Assembly (NCBI RefSeq): GCF_050589685.1
Contig: NZ_JBNGOS010000005.1
Coordinates: forward strand, 1-64,000
Reading direction: 5' to 3'
Length of the DNA: 64,000 bases
DNA from: Saccharicrinis sp050589685
Lineage (GTDB): Bacteria > Bacteroidota > Bacteroidia > Bacteroidales > Marinilabiliaceae
The notes under the pieces were generated by a model. That model saw only the letters and a program-made list of their open reading frames with translations. It ran no database searches and was not told the origin of the DNA. The number at the start of each line of letters is the position of its first letter. Positions within the stretch are counted from its first letter, which is position 1. The translations under genes and the position numbers were made by a program. Shown here piece by piece: positions 1 through 8,021 of the stretch.

Positions 1-377
1 CAAAGTAAAACAAAATAAACGAAAGCGGAGAAATAGAGCTATAATTGAAACGTTTGAAAATAAGTCTCAAGTTTTTTAATGGAGTGAGTTCTTCTTAAGG
101 CGCAGGTAACGAGTTGGATATATGTGTTTGTTGTTTTTGTTTCATTTTTTTTACCAACTCACGCAGCATTTAAGTTAATAACTACGTCTTGGGGGGTACA
201 ATCAATTTAACATGAGTTGATAATTCAGCATATTAGTGTTTGTTTTTCTAGGGGACAGCAAGGATATGGCGAGTTTCATTTTCTTCTAACAACAAAATAT
301 GAACACATCAAACCGCTGTAATTGGACATGGAATAGTAGTTTGTTCTGATTTTTAAGGTTTACTAATTTTTAGACTT
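1..377. other. Left-edge intergenic region
   Basis: No open reading frame with a convincing start is visible. The stretch is AT-rich and leads into the lipoprotein gene on the plus strand. I see no hairpin with a T tract, no tRNA and no repeat shared with the rest of the window. Confidence 0.4.
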
Positions 378-1175
378 ATGAAAAATAATATATCATACGT
401 AGGCTTAATTTTGTTATTTGGACTTTTGGCATGTAACAATAATGACGATAATAATAATCCGGAGCCTGAAATAGATTCGCAGTTAAAGTTTGCCACTACC
501 CCACCAACTGCAGCAAATGTAAATGCTGTAGATTTTACTTTAACCAATGTAGGAGTATATGACAACTATCTTTTTTCCAACATTGAATATGTTGGAGGTA
601 ATAAATCGCATGAATTTTCTGTTACATGGAATGGTGAGGTTGGAACCGAAGAAGAAAATAAGATGATTAGATTGGATATTTACCATTTAACTAGTGATGA
701 TGATGGTACGAGAAATGTTGAAGACTCATTATATATAAGTCTGGACGATTTAAATATACCAGAGGATTTATTGACTGATGAAAACTTATACTTTGATGTA
801 GTAAATACTACCAATACGGATAATCACTTTGTAGTAAAAGGATATGAGGAAGAAGTGGTTGTGCCTTTTGAGGAACCACAAACTTACATTCACTATTATA
901 ACTACGAACTTAAAGTTGTAGATGCAGAATGTAGTGAGATTGGTAAATGGAATAACAAATGGTTAAAGAGTGCTTCAAGCGATTCGATACAGTATTTTAT
1001 ACCTGTAGAAATTGATGAAGAAATAACCTATGAAGCCAAAGTTGATGACTTGGTAAAAGTGAAGTTGCAATATTTGTCTATTGATGACATTGGAGGAGGC
1101 CATACTTGTGATTTTATTACCGATGAAAATGTAATAGCCATTAAGATAAAGGAAATAGAACAAATAAAAGAGTAA
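378..1175 (+). CDS. Predicted lipoprotein of unknown function
   Basis: I do not recognise this 265-residue protein. It starts with a short lipoprotein signal: a hydrophobic stretch at residues 8-18 and the lipobox LLAC, so Cys19 should be lipidated. An Asn/Asp-rich linker follows (residues 20-35). The rest is acidic and beta-rich, with two further cysteines, in DAECSE and HTCDF, that could pair. It ends 20 bp before the ECF sigma factor gene and may be co-transcribed with it. The gene is very AT-rich compared with the housekeeping genes further on. It is probably a surface or periplasmic lipoprotein; no catalytic motif is seen. Confidence 0.65.
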   Translation: MKNNISYVGLILLFGLLACNNNDDNNNPEPEIDSQLKFATTPPTAANVNAVDFTLTNVGVYDNYLFSNIEYVGGNKSHEFSVTWNGEVGTEEENKMIRLDIYHLTSDDDGTRNVEDSLYISLDDLNIPEDLLTDENLYFDVVNTTNTDNHFVVKGYEEEVVVPFEEPQTYIHYYNYELKVVDAECSEIGKWNNKWLKSASSDSIQYFIPVEIDEEITYEAKVDDLVKVKLQYLSIDDIGGGHTCDFITDENVIAIKIKEIEQIKE

Positions 1176-1195
1176 ACAAATCCATTTACTATAAG

Positions 1196-1762
1196 GTGCC
1201 TTTATACGAAAGCTCAGATATAAAAAAGTTAAAAAAACTACTTAAAAGATGCTCCAAGGGTAATAAAAACGCCCAGGAGCATCTTTATCGTATCTATTAT
1301 GGGTATGCGATGAGCATTGCTTTGCGCTATTCTAAATCACGCATTGAGGCAGAAGAGATATGTAATGACGCATTTTTTAAATGGTTCACAAAAAAGGGAC
1401 AATGCTCCAATGTCGAAAGCTTCAAACCATGGTTTCGTAGGATTATTATTAACACTGCTATTGATAGTTATCGTTCCAAAGTAAATCAAAACCATCTTGT
1501 ATTGCTCGAACAAATTGAAGTTGTTGATCAAGCTAAATTTGATTTTAAGGCCATTGAAGCCGAAGAAATTATTGCGTTAATGCAAAGTTTAACTCCTATG
1601 TACAGAATGTTTTTTAACTTATATGTTATTGAGGGATTTAATCATGAAGAAATTGCCGAAAAGTTAAATATTACAGCGAGTACATCACGCTCTAACCTTA
1701 CCCGTGCTAAGCAAAAATTACGTGAACTTATAAATGATTATTATTATGAGCAGGCCAGGTGA
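1196..1762 (+). CDS. ECF-type RNA polymerase sigma factor
   Basis: This 188-residue protein has the two helical domains of sigma-70 ECF factors. Region 2 spans about residues 15-90 (RIYYGYAMSIALRYSKSRIEAEEI, then FKPWFRRIIINTAIDSYR). Region 4 spans about 125-180 (LTPMYRMFFNLYVIEGFNHEEIAEKLNIT, a helix-turn-helix). The start is taken as GTG at 1196, because the next in-frame Met, in YAMSIA, lies inside region 2. The gene overlaps the next one by 17 bp if that gene starts at 1746, so the two are translationally coupled. That partner is probably its regulator. Bacteroidota use many such factors for envelope and polysaccharide functions; the regulon here is unknown. Confidence 0.88.
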   Translation: MPLYESSDIKKLKKLLKRCSKGNKNAQEHLYRIYYGYAMSIALRYSKSRIEAEEICNDAFFKWFTKKGQCSNVESFKPWFRRIIINTAIDSYRSKVNQNHLVLLEQIEVVDQAKFDFKAIEAEEIIALMQSLTPMYRMFFNLYVIEGFNHEEIAEKLNITASTSRSNLTRAKQKLRELINDYYYEQAR

Positions 1763-3026
1763 AGATCGTTTAACAGATATGATCAAGCATAATCTTGATG
1801 GTTATGAGCCGGCCTATAATCCTGAGGCCTGGAACAAACTGAATGCAAGACTGAATAGTCATGTAACACCGGTTCCTTTAATCTATAAACCCTGGTTTTT
1901 AGGTTTTGCTTCGGGAATAATATTTATGGTGGTAGTTTATTATTTTTGGAGGGATTACGGTGGTATAAGACATACAAACGATAACAATTATGTAACAGAA
2001 GAGCTAGAGCGTTTAAAGCATGAAATTCATCAATTAAAAGAAAATGATTCCATTCATTATCATCAGAGTGTCCGGAGAGCAATGGAATCAAGAATGTCTG
2101 AGGTTTATGCAAAAAAAGAAAGTGGCTTTTATGAACCAATGATTACAAAGAGGTATGTTTTTATAGACACTCAAAATAAGGAAAGTGGAAATAAAAGTAT
2201 GTATGAAAAGGAAGGTGATTTATTGCAAAAATTGCCATCTATTCCATCGTATTCAAATATTCTATATATACTGTTACAAGATAGTCTGCCACTTCATCAA
2301 GATGATTTTTTAAGTGAGAGAAAGAAAACTAAACACAAGAAAACCTTTCATATCAATTGGCCTACTATCAGTTTTAAACAGGATGCCTACGAAAAATTTA
2401 CCGGACCAGACCGGATTTATATGTCATCATCATTGGAAACGGAAAGTAACATAAATGGAATTAAAGGTCTCTCTAAATCAGTAGGAATAGGTTTGTCAGG
2501 GAAGATTAGCCAGCAAATGAGTATTCACGGAGGTATTAATTTCGGTCTTAATTCAGGAAGTAAGAAAGAAGCATTGTGGTACAGTCAAATCATAGAAAAA
2601 CCTGATACATCCTATTTACAACTTGTTTCTGATACAACGGTTGTAGATAGCCATAAATGGAATTATTTGGATATACCAATAGGGATTAACTATCAAGTAC
2701 TATCAAATGATAATCATAGTTTAGATGTCTCATTATCTGCACTGTCGCGTATTTTTCTGAGCGAGAAATACACTCATATTCTTGATATAACCAATAAACC
2801 CAATGTGGAGACAGAAAAGAAGATTGATGCAGGTGAAAATAGTCATTTGTTTGCAAAACTTCGCTTAGGATTTAAATATACTTATCACATGAACGATAGG
2901 TGGAGTATTGCTGCTCATCCTTATTATTCAATGCCACTGCAAAAGTACAGTTACCTCAAAGTCAAAAATTCCGGATGGGGAGCAAACGTTAATCTGGTGT
3001 ACAAACTGAATAAAAATAAGGATTAA
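1746..3026 (+). CDS. Membrane-anchored protein with C-terminal outer-membrane beta-barrel-like domain (putative anti-sigma partner)
   Basis: This protein of about 426 residues has three parts. An N-terminal soluble stretch of about 40 residues (EDRLTDMIKHNLDG, then NPEAWNKLNARL) resembles the N terminus of Bacteroidota anti-sigma or FecR-like proteins. One transmembrane helix follows near residues 48-65 (GFASGIIFMVVVYYFW). After a charged linker, the C-terminal 200 residues look like a PorT/OmpA-type barrel with alternating strands (GIGLSGKISQQMSIHGGINFGL; AKLRLGFKYTYHMNDRW). I chose ATG 1746 over ATG 1734 because MSRPGEDRL fits the usual start of the family. It overlaps the ECF sigma gene, which supports a regulatory role. 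Having an inner-membrane anchor and a barrel-like domain in one chain is odd; the C-terminal part may instead be a periplasmic beta domain. Confidence 0.7.
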   Translation: MSRPGEDRLTDMIKHNLDGYEPAYNPEAWNKLNARLNSHVTPVPLIYKPWFLGFASGIIFMVVVYYFWRDYGGIRHTNDNNYVTEELERLKHEIHQLKENDSIHYHQSVRRAMESRMSEVYAKKESGFYEPMITKRYVFIDTQNKESGNKSMYEKEGDLLQKLPSIPSYSNILYILLQDSLPLHQDDFLSERKKTKHKKTFHINWPTISFKQDAYEKFTGPDRIYMSSSLETESNINGIKGLSKSVGIGLSGKISQQMSIHGGINFGLNSGSKKEALWYSQIIEKPDTSYLQLVSDTTVVDSHKWNYLDIPIGINYQVLSNDNHSLDVSLSALSRIFLSEKYTHILDITNKPNVETEKKIDAGENSHLFAKLRLGFKYTYHMNDRWSIAAHPYYSMPLQKYSYLKVKNSGWGANVNLVYKLNKNKD

Positions 3027-3258
3027 CCGATCGGCTTTATACCAGGTGCTATTTTTTGGTTCAGACGGCATAGGAATGAATTGTTGTAAATAATTCTATT
3101 TGTTTTGTCGGGTTATCGAAGAAGTTACTATATTCTAAATGGTTATTTACCGCAAAAAATTGAGGGAACTTTAATTTTATTCGTATTATTTTAAGGTTAT
3201 CATGTATTTGCACGCCAATTTTTGATATTTTGTACTCAGTATAAAATATTATAGTTAA

Positions 3259-3996
3259 ATGAATTTCATATTATATCTTAACCTGTTAATAATTAATATT
3301 GTGGCATGGCTAGCGATTAGCTATTTCTGGAGTTTCTGGAATTTTAAACTTTTTAAACCTTACCAGTGGTTAGAGTTGGTAAAAAAGAAAAAAGTACCTA
3401 AAGTCATCGTACAAACGGAGCGTAAGTTTAAGGACCGAAACCGTTTTTATAGTTTTTGGTTTGTTTTGGAGGGATTAAAAAACAAGAAAATTGATGGAGA
3501 CATAGCTGAAGTAGGTGTTTTTAAAGGAGAAACGGCAAAAATTATTCACCATTTAATGCCGGATAGAAGGTTGTATTTGTTTGATAGTTTTTCCGGTTTG
3601 CCTACCCAGGTAATCAGAGAAGATTGCGATGGAACAGTGCGGCCACAGACGGTAAATTTTGAACAAACCAGTAAAGATGAAGTCGAGAAATATATCAAGG
3701 GAAATCATCAGATAGATATAAGGGAGGGGATTTTTCCTGACACGGCCAAGGGTTTGGAAAACAATGTGTTTTCCTTTGTGCACTTGGATGCTGATTTATA
3801 TCAATCGACACTGGACGGATTGCAGTTTTTTTATCCAAGGTTATCTCCAGGGGGTTCTATTTTGATACACGATTATAACCATAACTGGGAGGGAGTTAGA
3901 AAGGCTGTTGACGATTTTGAACTAACGGTGCCCGAACAATTTGTGGAGCTATATGATATGTATGGATCTGTTTTGCTGACCAAAAACAAATCATAA
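3259..3996 (+). CDS. TylF/MycF-like SAM-dependent methyltransferase, membrane-anchored
   Basis: This 245-residue protein begins with a hydrophobic helix (residues 2-25) that probably anchors it to the membrane. The class I methyltransferase fold follows. IAEVGVFKGETAKII is the SAM-binding motif I, LYLFDSFSGLP is the motif that follows, and VHLDADLYQSTLDGL and GGSILIHDY carry acidic residues of the kind that bind metal in the TylF (macrocin O-methyltransferase) family. Members methylate sugar or sugar-like hydroxyl groups in antibiotics and cell-surface glycans. The substrate cannot be told from sequence. The gene ends 10 bp before the patatin gene, so the two are likely one transcript and may both act on envelope lipids or glycans. 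Confidence 0.8.
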   Translation: MNFILYLNLLIINIVAWLAISYFWSFWNFKLFKPYQWLELVKKKKVPKVIVQTERKFKDRNRFYSFWFVLEGLKNKKIDGDIAEVGVFKGETAKIIHHLMPDRRLYLFDSFSGLPTQVIREDCDGTVRPQTVNFEQTSKDEVEKYIKGNHQIDIREGIFPDTAKGLENNVFSFVHLDADLYQSTLDGLQFFYPRLSPGGSILIHDYNHNWEGVRKAVDDFELTVPEQFVELYDMYGSVLLTKNKS

Positions 3997-4006
3997 AACG
4001 ATAACC

Positions 4007-6280
4007 ATGCTTAAATCAGTTAGCCTCATTACCATTATCGTTTTTACAGCTGTTGCCGCATTTGCCCAGGAGGTTTTTACGGAGGATGATAGGCCGAAGA
4101 TAGGCCTTGTCCTGAGTGGTGGCGGAGCAAAAGGGATGGCGCATATTGGTGTGTTAAAGGTTTTGGAGGAACTGAATATCAGACCAGACTATATTGCGGG
4201 AACCAGCATGGGAAGTATCATGGGGGGGTTATATGCGATAGGTTATTCCGCGCACGAACTGGATTCAATCATTCGTTTGATGGACTGGAACACCATGCTG
4301 AGCGATAGGATCCCCTTATCGGAAGTCGTACCCGAGGAAAAGCATGATTACAATCGATTTCTATTTCAGTTTGACCTTACCCCCAAAGGGCCGAAATTAC
4401 CTAGTGCCGTTGTTGAGGGGCAAGGTATTTCCGAGCAAATGAACTATCTGACCTGGCATGTAGCCGGAGTCGAAGATTTTGACGATTTCGAAATTCCTTT
4501 CCGCTGCGTGGCATCCGATTTAATATCAGGAGAACCATATGTTTTCGAGTCGGGCAACCTGGTGACAGCAATGCGCGCCAGTATGGCCATACCATCAGTT
4601 TTTTCGCCGGTGCGATTAGATACCATGTTATTGGTTGATGGAGGTGTTTTGGATAATATCCCGGTGGTTACCTGTCGCGAAATGGGAGCCGATATTATTA
4701 TCACGGTCAACGTTGGTTTCCGGGAAAAACCGAGTTTCGATGATTTTAAGTCGATAGGAGATATCCTGATGGGCTCTGCCATGATTAGAAGCAATTATGA
4801 AGCAATAAATTCATTGAAAGAAACTGATATTCTTATTGCACCCGATTTGACGGGTTACAGTTCGGCCAGTTTTTTTGATGGTGAAGCCATTATTGAGTTG
4901 GGGGAAATTGCTGCCAGAGAGCGGTATGACGAACTGGCTTCGCTTGCAGACTTTCTGAGTCTGTACCCGAAGAAACCGGTGTCGAAGCCAGAATTGCTGG
5001 ATAAGATTTATATTGAGGACATTAAGGTAGGAGAGCTTAAATATTTGGATAAGACCTTTGTTCTGGGGAAATCCGGACTTGAAAAAGGCAAGTGGTATAC
5101 AAAGGATGAAATTAACAGTGGCCTGCATCAACTTATGGGAACCCGATATGTGCAAAACATTAACTATACCCTCGCGCAAGGAAAAACCGGCTATGTGCTT
5201 ACCCTCCTGCCTAAAGAAGCCTATAGAAGCAAATATAATTTCTCGGTCCAATATGATAATATTTATAAGGCCGGTGCCATTTTTAATGTGGCGTTCCGAA
5301 ATAAGTTAATAAAGGGATCTAAATTTGCCATGAGCCTTAACTTTTCGGAGTATCCCATATTTAATGCCGAGTTTTTGGATTACAGAGGCCAGAGACAGAA
5401 GATGGGTAATTATCTTAAAACCAGGTGGGAATTTAATTCTGTGCCTTTCTTTGCCGATGATGGTGATGAAGTTGGCAGAATAAAACAAAATTACCTGAAT
5501 GTGGAAGGCGGTTTTTTTTATGCACCCAATACCAAGAGTATTGTCAGGGGAGGTGTTTATTTCAGAAGGCAGTTGAGTAATTCCGGGAAAGGTCTTTTAG
5601 ACCTGTTCACGGATGATGTGGATAAGTTAGGTAATAATTGGTGGGGGTTGACCTTGAATTACAACAGGAATTCTTTTAACGACCAGTTTTTTGCCACTAA
5701 AGGGAGTAAGCTGGATATCCGGTTGGCACATCCACTGGGGTTTGGTACCATATACAAGGGCTCCGATAGTTCATATGTTACTTTCGATGATCTTTTGGAT
5801 ATTCCGAAAGAAAGCTATCTGAAAGCTAAGGTAACCTTTGAACATATTATACCTGTAAATTCCAGGTTTAACATTGCATATTCATTGGCTGCAGGTGGGG
5901 CTACAGAGCGATTAGGCAGCGCTCAAAGTTTTTATTTAGGGGGATTAGAATCGACTTCGCGCAGTGGAGATATCCCTTTTCCGGGAATGATTTCGAAAGA
6001 AGTTTCGGCCCGGCAATTTGTAATGGGATACATCAATCTTCAATACCAGGCTTTTAATAATTTTTACGCCAAGCTATCAGGCGGAGCCATGGATTACAGA
6101 AACGAATTTGAAAACCTGAGTTTTATCCCTGTTCAAAGCCTTGTTTCGGAAGGCGTGGTTTTTGGGGTAAATTTAATTTTTGCTTATAATTCCATCATTG
6201 GGCCCATTGAGTTTGGCTATGGCAGGTCGAGTTTGCACAACAAAAGCCGATATCATTTTACCGTAGGGTTCCCGTTCTGA
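4007..6280 (+). CDS. Patatin-like phospholipase with C-terminal BamA-type barrel
   Basis: This 757-residue exported protein has a signal peptide at residues 1-20 ending in AFA. The patatin domain covers about 30-310. It carries the oxyanion loop LSGGGAKG, the nucleophile elbow GTSMG (Ser67) and the catalytic dyad DGG (Asp211). A POTRA-like segment follows at about 330-400, then a barrel to the end, which closes with the aromatic terminus HFTVGFPF typical of outer-membrane proteins. This is the layout of PlpD/RssA-type patatins: a lipase head carried by an outer-membrane barrel. It probably hydrolyses phospholipid ester bonds in the outer membrane or outside the cell. All catalytic residues are present. 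It follows the methyltransferase by 10 bp and precedes pdxH by 48 bp. Confidence 0.9.
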   Translation: MLKSVSLITIIVFTAVAAFAQEVFTEDDRPKIGLVLSGGGAKGMAHIGVLKVLEELNIRPDYIAGTSMGSIMGGLYAIGYSAHELDSIIRLMDWNTMLSDRIPLSEVVPEEKHDYNRFLFQFDLTPKGPKLPSAVVEGQGISEQMNYLTWHVAGVEDFDDFEIPFRCVASDLISGEPYVFESGNLVTAMRASMAIPSVFSPVRLDTMLLVDGGVLDNIPVVTCREMGADIIITVNVGFREKPSFDDFKSIGDILMGSAMIRSNYEAINSLKETDILIAPDLTGYSSASFFDGEAIIELGEIAARERYDELASLADFLSLYPKKPVSKPELLDKIYIEDIKVGELKYLDKTFVLGKSGLEKGKWYTKDEINSGLHQLMGTRYVQNINYTLAQGKTGYVLTLLPKEAYRSKYNFSVQYDNIYKAGAIFNVAFRNKLIKGSKFAMSLNFSEYPIFNAEFLDYRGQRQKMGNYLKTRWEFNSVPFFADDGDEVGRIKQNYLNVEGGFFYAPNTKSIVRGGVYFRRQLSNSGKGLLDLFTDDVDKLGNNWWGLTLNYNRNSFNDQFFATKGSKLDIRLAHPLGFGTIYKGSDSSYVTFDDLLDIPKESYLKAKVTFEHIIPVNSRFNIAYSLAAGGATERLGSAQSFYLGGLESTSRSGDIPFPGMISKEVSARQFVMGYINLQYQAFNNFYAKLSGGAMDYRNEFENLSFIPVQSLVSEGVVFGVNLIFAYNSIIGPIEFGYGRSSLHNKSRYHFTVGFPF

Positions 6281-6328
6281 TAAACTTTTAAGGGGATATC
6301 TTGTTTAACGCTTATCTAACAAATAGTC

Positions 6329-6961
6329 ATGAAAAGAGATCTATCACATATAAGGAGTGATTATACCAGGAAAAAATTATTAGCCAATCAGTTAGACGTT
6401 GACCCAATTAACCAGATTAAAGCATGGCTAAGTGAAGCTATCGGTAAACGAGAGCTCGAGCCTACGGCTATGACTTTATCAACTGTTTCGGGAAGTGGTA
6501 TGCCTTCTTCGCGTATGGTGCTTCTTAAAAATATAGATACAAATGGAGGTCTGTGGTTTTTTACCAATTACAACAGTAAAAAAGGAAGCGATTTAAAAGA
6601 AAACAACAATGCCGCGGTCAACTTTTTTTGGCCGGGGCTCGAACGTCAAATTAGAGTAACTGGCGTGGTTGAAAAAATATCTGAAGTTGAAAGTGAAGCT
6701 TACTTCAACTCACGCCCTTTTGATAGCCAGGTGAGTGCAATCGCCTCTCCTCAGAGCCGGGTGGTGGAAAGTAGAGAACAGTTGGAGCATTGGTTTAAGG
6801 AAGCCAAAGCCCAGGAAATAAAAAGGCCTGTGAATTGGGGCGGATATGCTTTGTTACCTGCCGAAATTGAATTTTGGCAGGGACGGCCGGGGCGCTTGCA
6901 CGATAGAATCAGGTATCGATTGATAAAGGACGAGTGGGTCAGAGAAAGGTTGGCACCCTAA
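6329..6961 (+). CDS. pdxH: Pyridoxine/pyridoxamine 5'-phosphate oxidase
   Basis: This 210-residue cytosolic protein has the normal length for PdxH. The enzyme is FMN-dependent and oxidises pyridoxamine or pyridoxine 5'-phosphate to pyridoxal 5'-phosphate, the last step of vitamin B6 salvage. Family motifs are clear: SRMVLLKN and WFFTNYNSKKGSDL at the FMN site, RPFDSQVSAIASPQS in the middle, and the C-terminal signature EFWQGRPGRLHDRIRY. Nothing is missing. It may be transcribed with the patatin gene 48 bp upstream. It converges on the ABC ATPase gene on the other strand; only 88 bp separate them and I see no clear terminator there. Confidence 0.95.
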   Translation: MKRDLSHIRSDYTRKKLLANQLDVDPINQIKAWLSEAIGKRELEPTAMTLSTVSGSGMPSSRMVLLKNIDTNGGLWFFTNYNSKKGSDLKENNNAAVNFFWPGLERQIRVTGVVEKISEVESEAYFNSRPFDSQVSAIASPQSRVVESREQLEHWFKEAKAQEIKRPVNWGGYALLPAEIEFWQGRPGRLHDRIRYRLIKDEWVRERLAP

Positions 6962-7049
6962 TTAACGGGTTAGGGGTGCGACTGTTTGTAAGCTGTAAAT
7001 GCCTCGCTCCCATTTGTAATGGCAAAGCAATGTTGACCAATGTGCGATG

Positions 7050-7961
7050 TTACTTTACCTTCGTCAACTCCCTAAACACATCTTCCATACTTTTTTGGTC
7101 TTGTGTGAGTGTGATAATTTTTTGGTTATTGGCTACTGCGCAGTCAAAAATTTCCGGCCTGATATCTGAGGATGCGGAGATATGATATTTATTGACGGTC
7201 AGGTTTTTAATCTCAATTAAACCTTCGATGTTATCGAAAATGCTTTTTTCAACAGGGTTTAAGAATTCACAGGTAAACTCAAAGTTGTTTTTTAATGAAG
7301 TATTGGTCAGGTCGCTGGCTTTTTCGTTGGCAACAATATTTCCTTTGTTAATGATGATTACCCTTTCGCATATGGCCTGAACCTCTTGCATGATATGGGT
7401 GGACAACATGACTGTTTTTTGTTGGCCCACTTTCTTTATCAGATCCCTAACTTCTATAATTTGATTGGGATCTAGTCCAGTAGTCGGTTCGTCCAGGATA
7501 AGAACTTCAGGATCAGGTAAAAGTGCCTGGGCCAATCCTACCCTTTGGCGATAACCTTTCGATAAAGCTGAAATTCTTTTGGTTCTTTCAGGGGAGAGAC
7601 CCGTCATATCTATAATTTCTTCTACCCGTTTTTTGGTGTTCTTGCCAAGCTTATAAATACCTGCAATGTGCGTCAAATACTCCTTCACATACATATCTAA
7701 GTAAAGCGGGTTGTGTTCGGGTAGGTATCCAATCTTGGTCCTATACTCCAATGTGTTATCAGTAACATCCAGTCCGCAAACCATTACCTTGCCTGTTGTT
7801 TGTGGAAGGTATCCAGTAATAATCTTCATCATGGTAGATTTGCCGGCTCCATTAGGTCCTAAAAATCCTACCACCTCACCCGAGGCAATTTCAAACGATA
7901 CGTTATTTAGGGCTTTTTGAGTTCCAAACTCCCTTGTTACTTGCGATACTGATATAGACAT
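7050..7961 (-). CDS. gldA: ABC transporter ATP-binding protein, GldA-like
   Basis: This 303-residue ATPase has all ABC motifs: Walker A GPNGAGKST, signature LSKGYRQRVGLAQAL, Walker B VLILDEPTTGLDP and the switch histidine in LSTHIMQEV. A C-terminal domain of about 80 residues ends in MEDVFRELTK, typical of ABC-2 exporters. The N terminus (MSISVSQVTREFGTQKALNNVSFEI) and length match the GldA subfamily of Bacteroidota, known from gliding Flavobacterium, where GldA works with the membrane proteins GldF and GldG. No GldF/GldG lies beside it here, so assignment to gliding is inference; GldA homologues also occur in non-gliding species. It stands alone between pdxH (convergent) and the sulfatase gene. 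Confidence 0.8.
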   Translation of the reverse strand: MSISVSQVTREFGTQKALNNVSFEIASGEVVGFLGPNGAGKSTMMKIITGYLPQTTGKVMVCGLDVTDNTLEYRTKIGYLPEHNPLYLDMYVKEYLTHIAGIYKLGKNTKKRVEEIIDMTGLSPERTKRISALSKGYRQRVGLAQALLPDPEVLILDEPTTGLDPNQIIEVRDLIKKVGQQKTVMLSTHIMQEVQAICERVIIINKGNIVANEKASDLTNTSLKNNFEFTCEFLNPVEKSIFDNIEGLIEIKNLTVNKYHISASSDIRPEIFDCAVANNQKIITLTQDQKSMEDVFRELTKVK

Positions 7962-8021
7962 GCTTGTATTTTAATTGGACGGGTAAAGTTAATGGAATAC
8001 CGATTACAATTCAAAATATCC

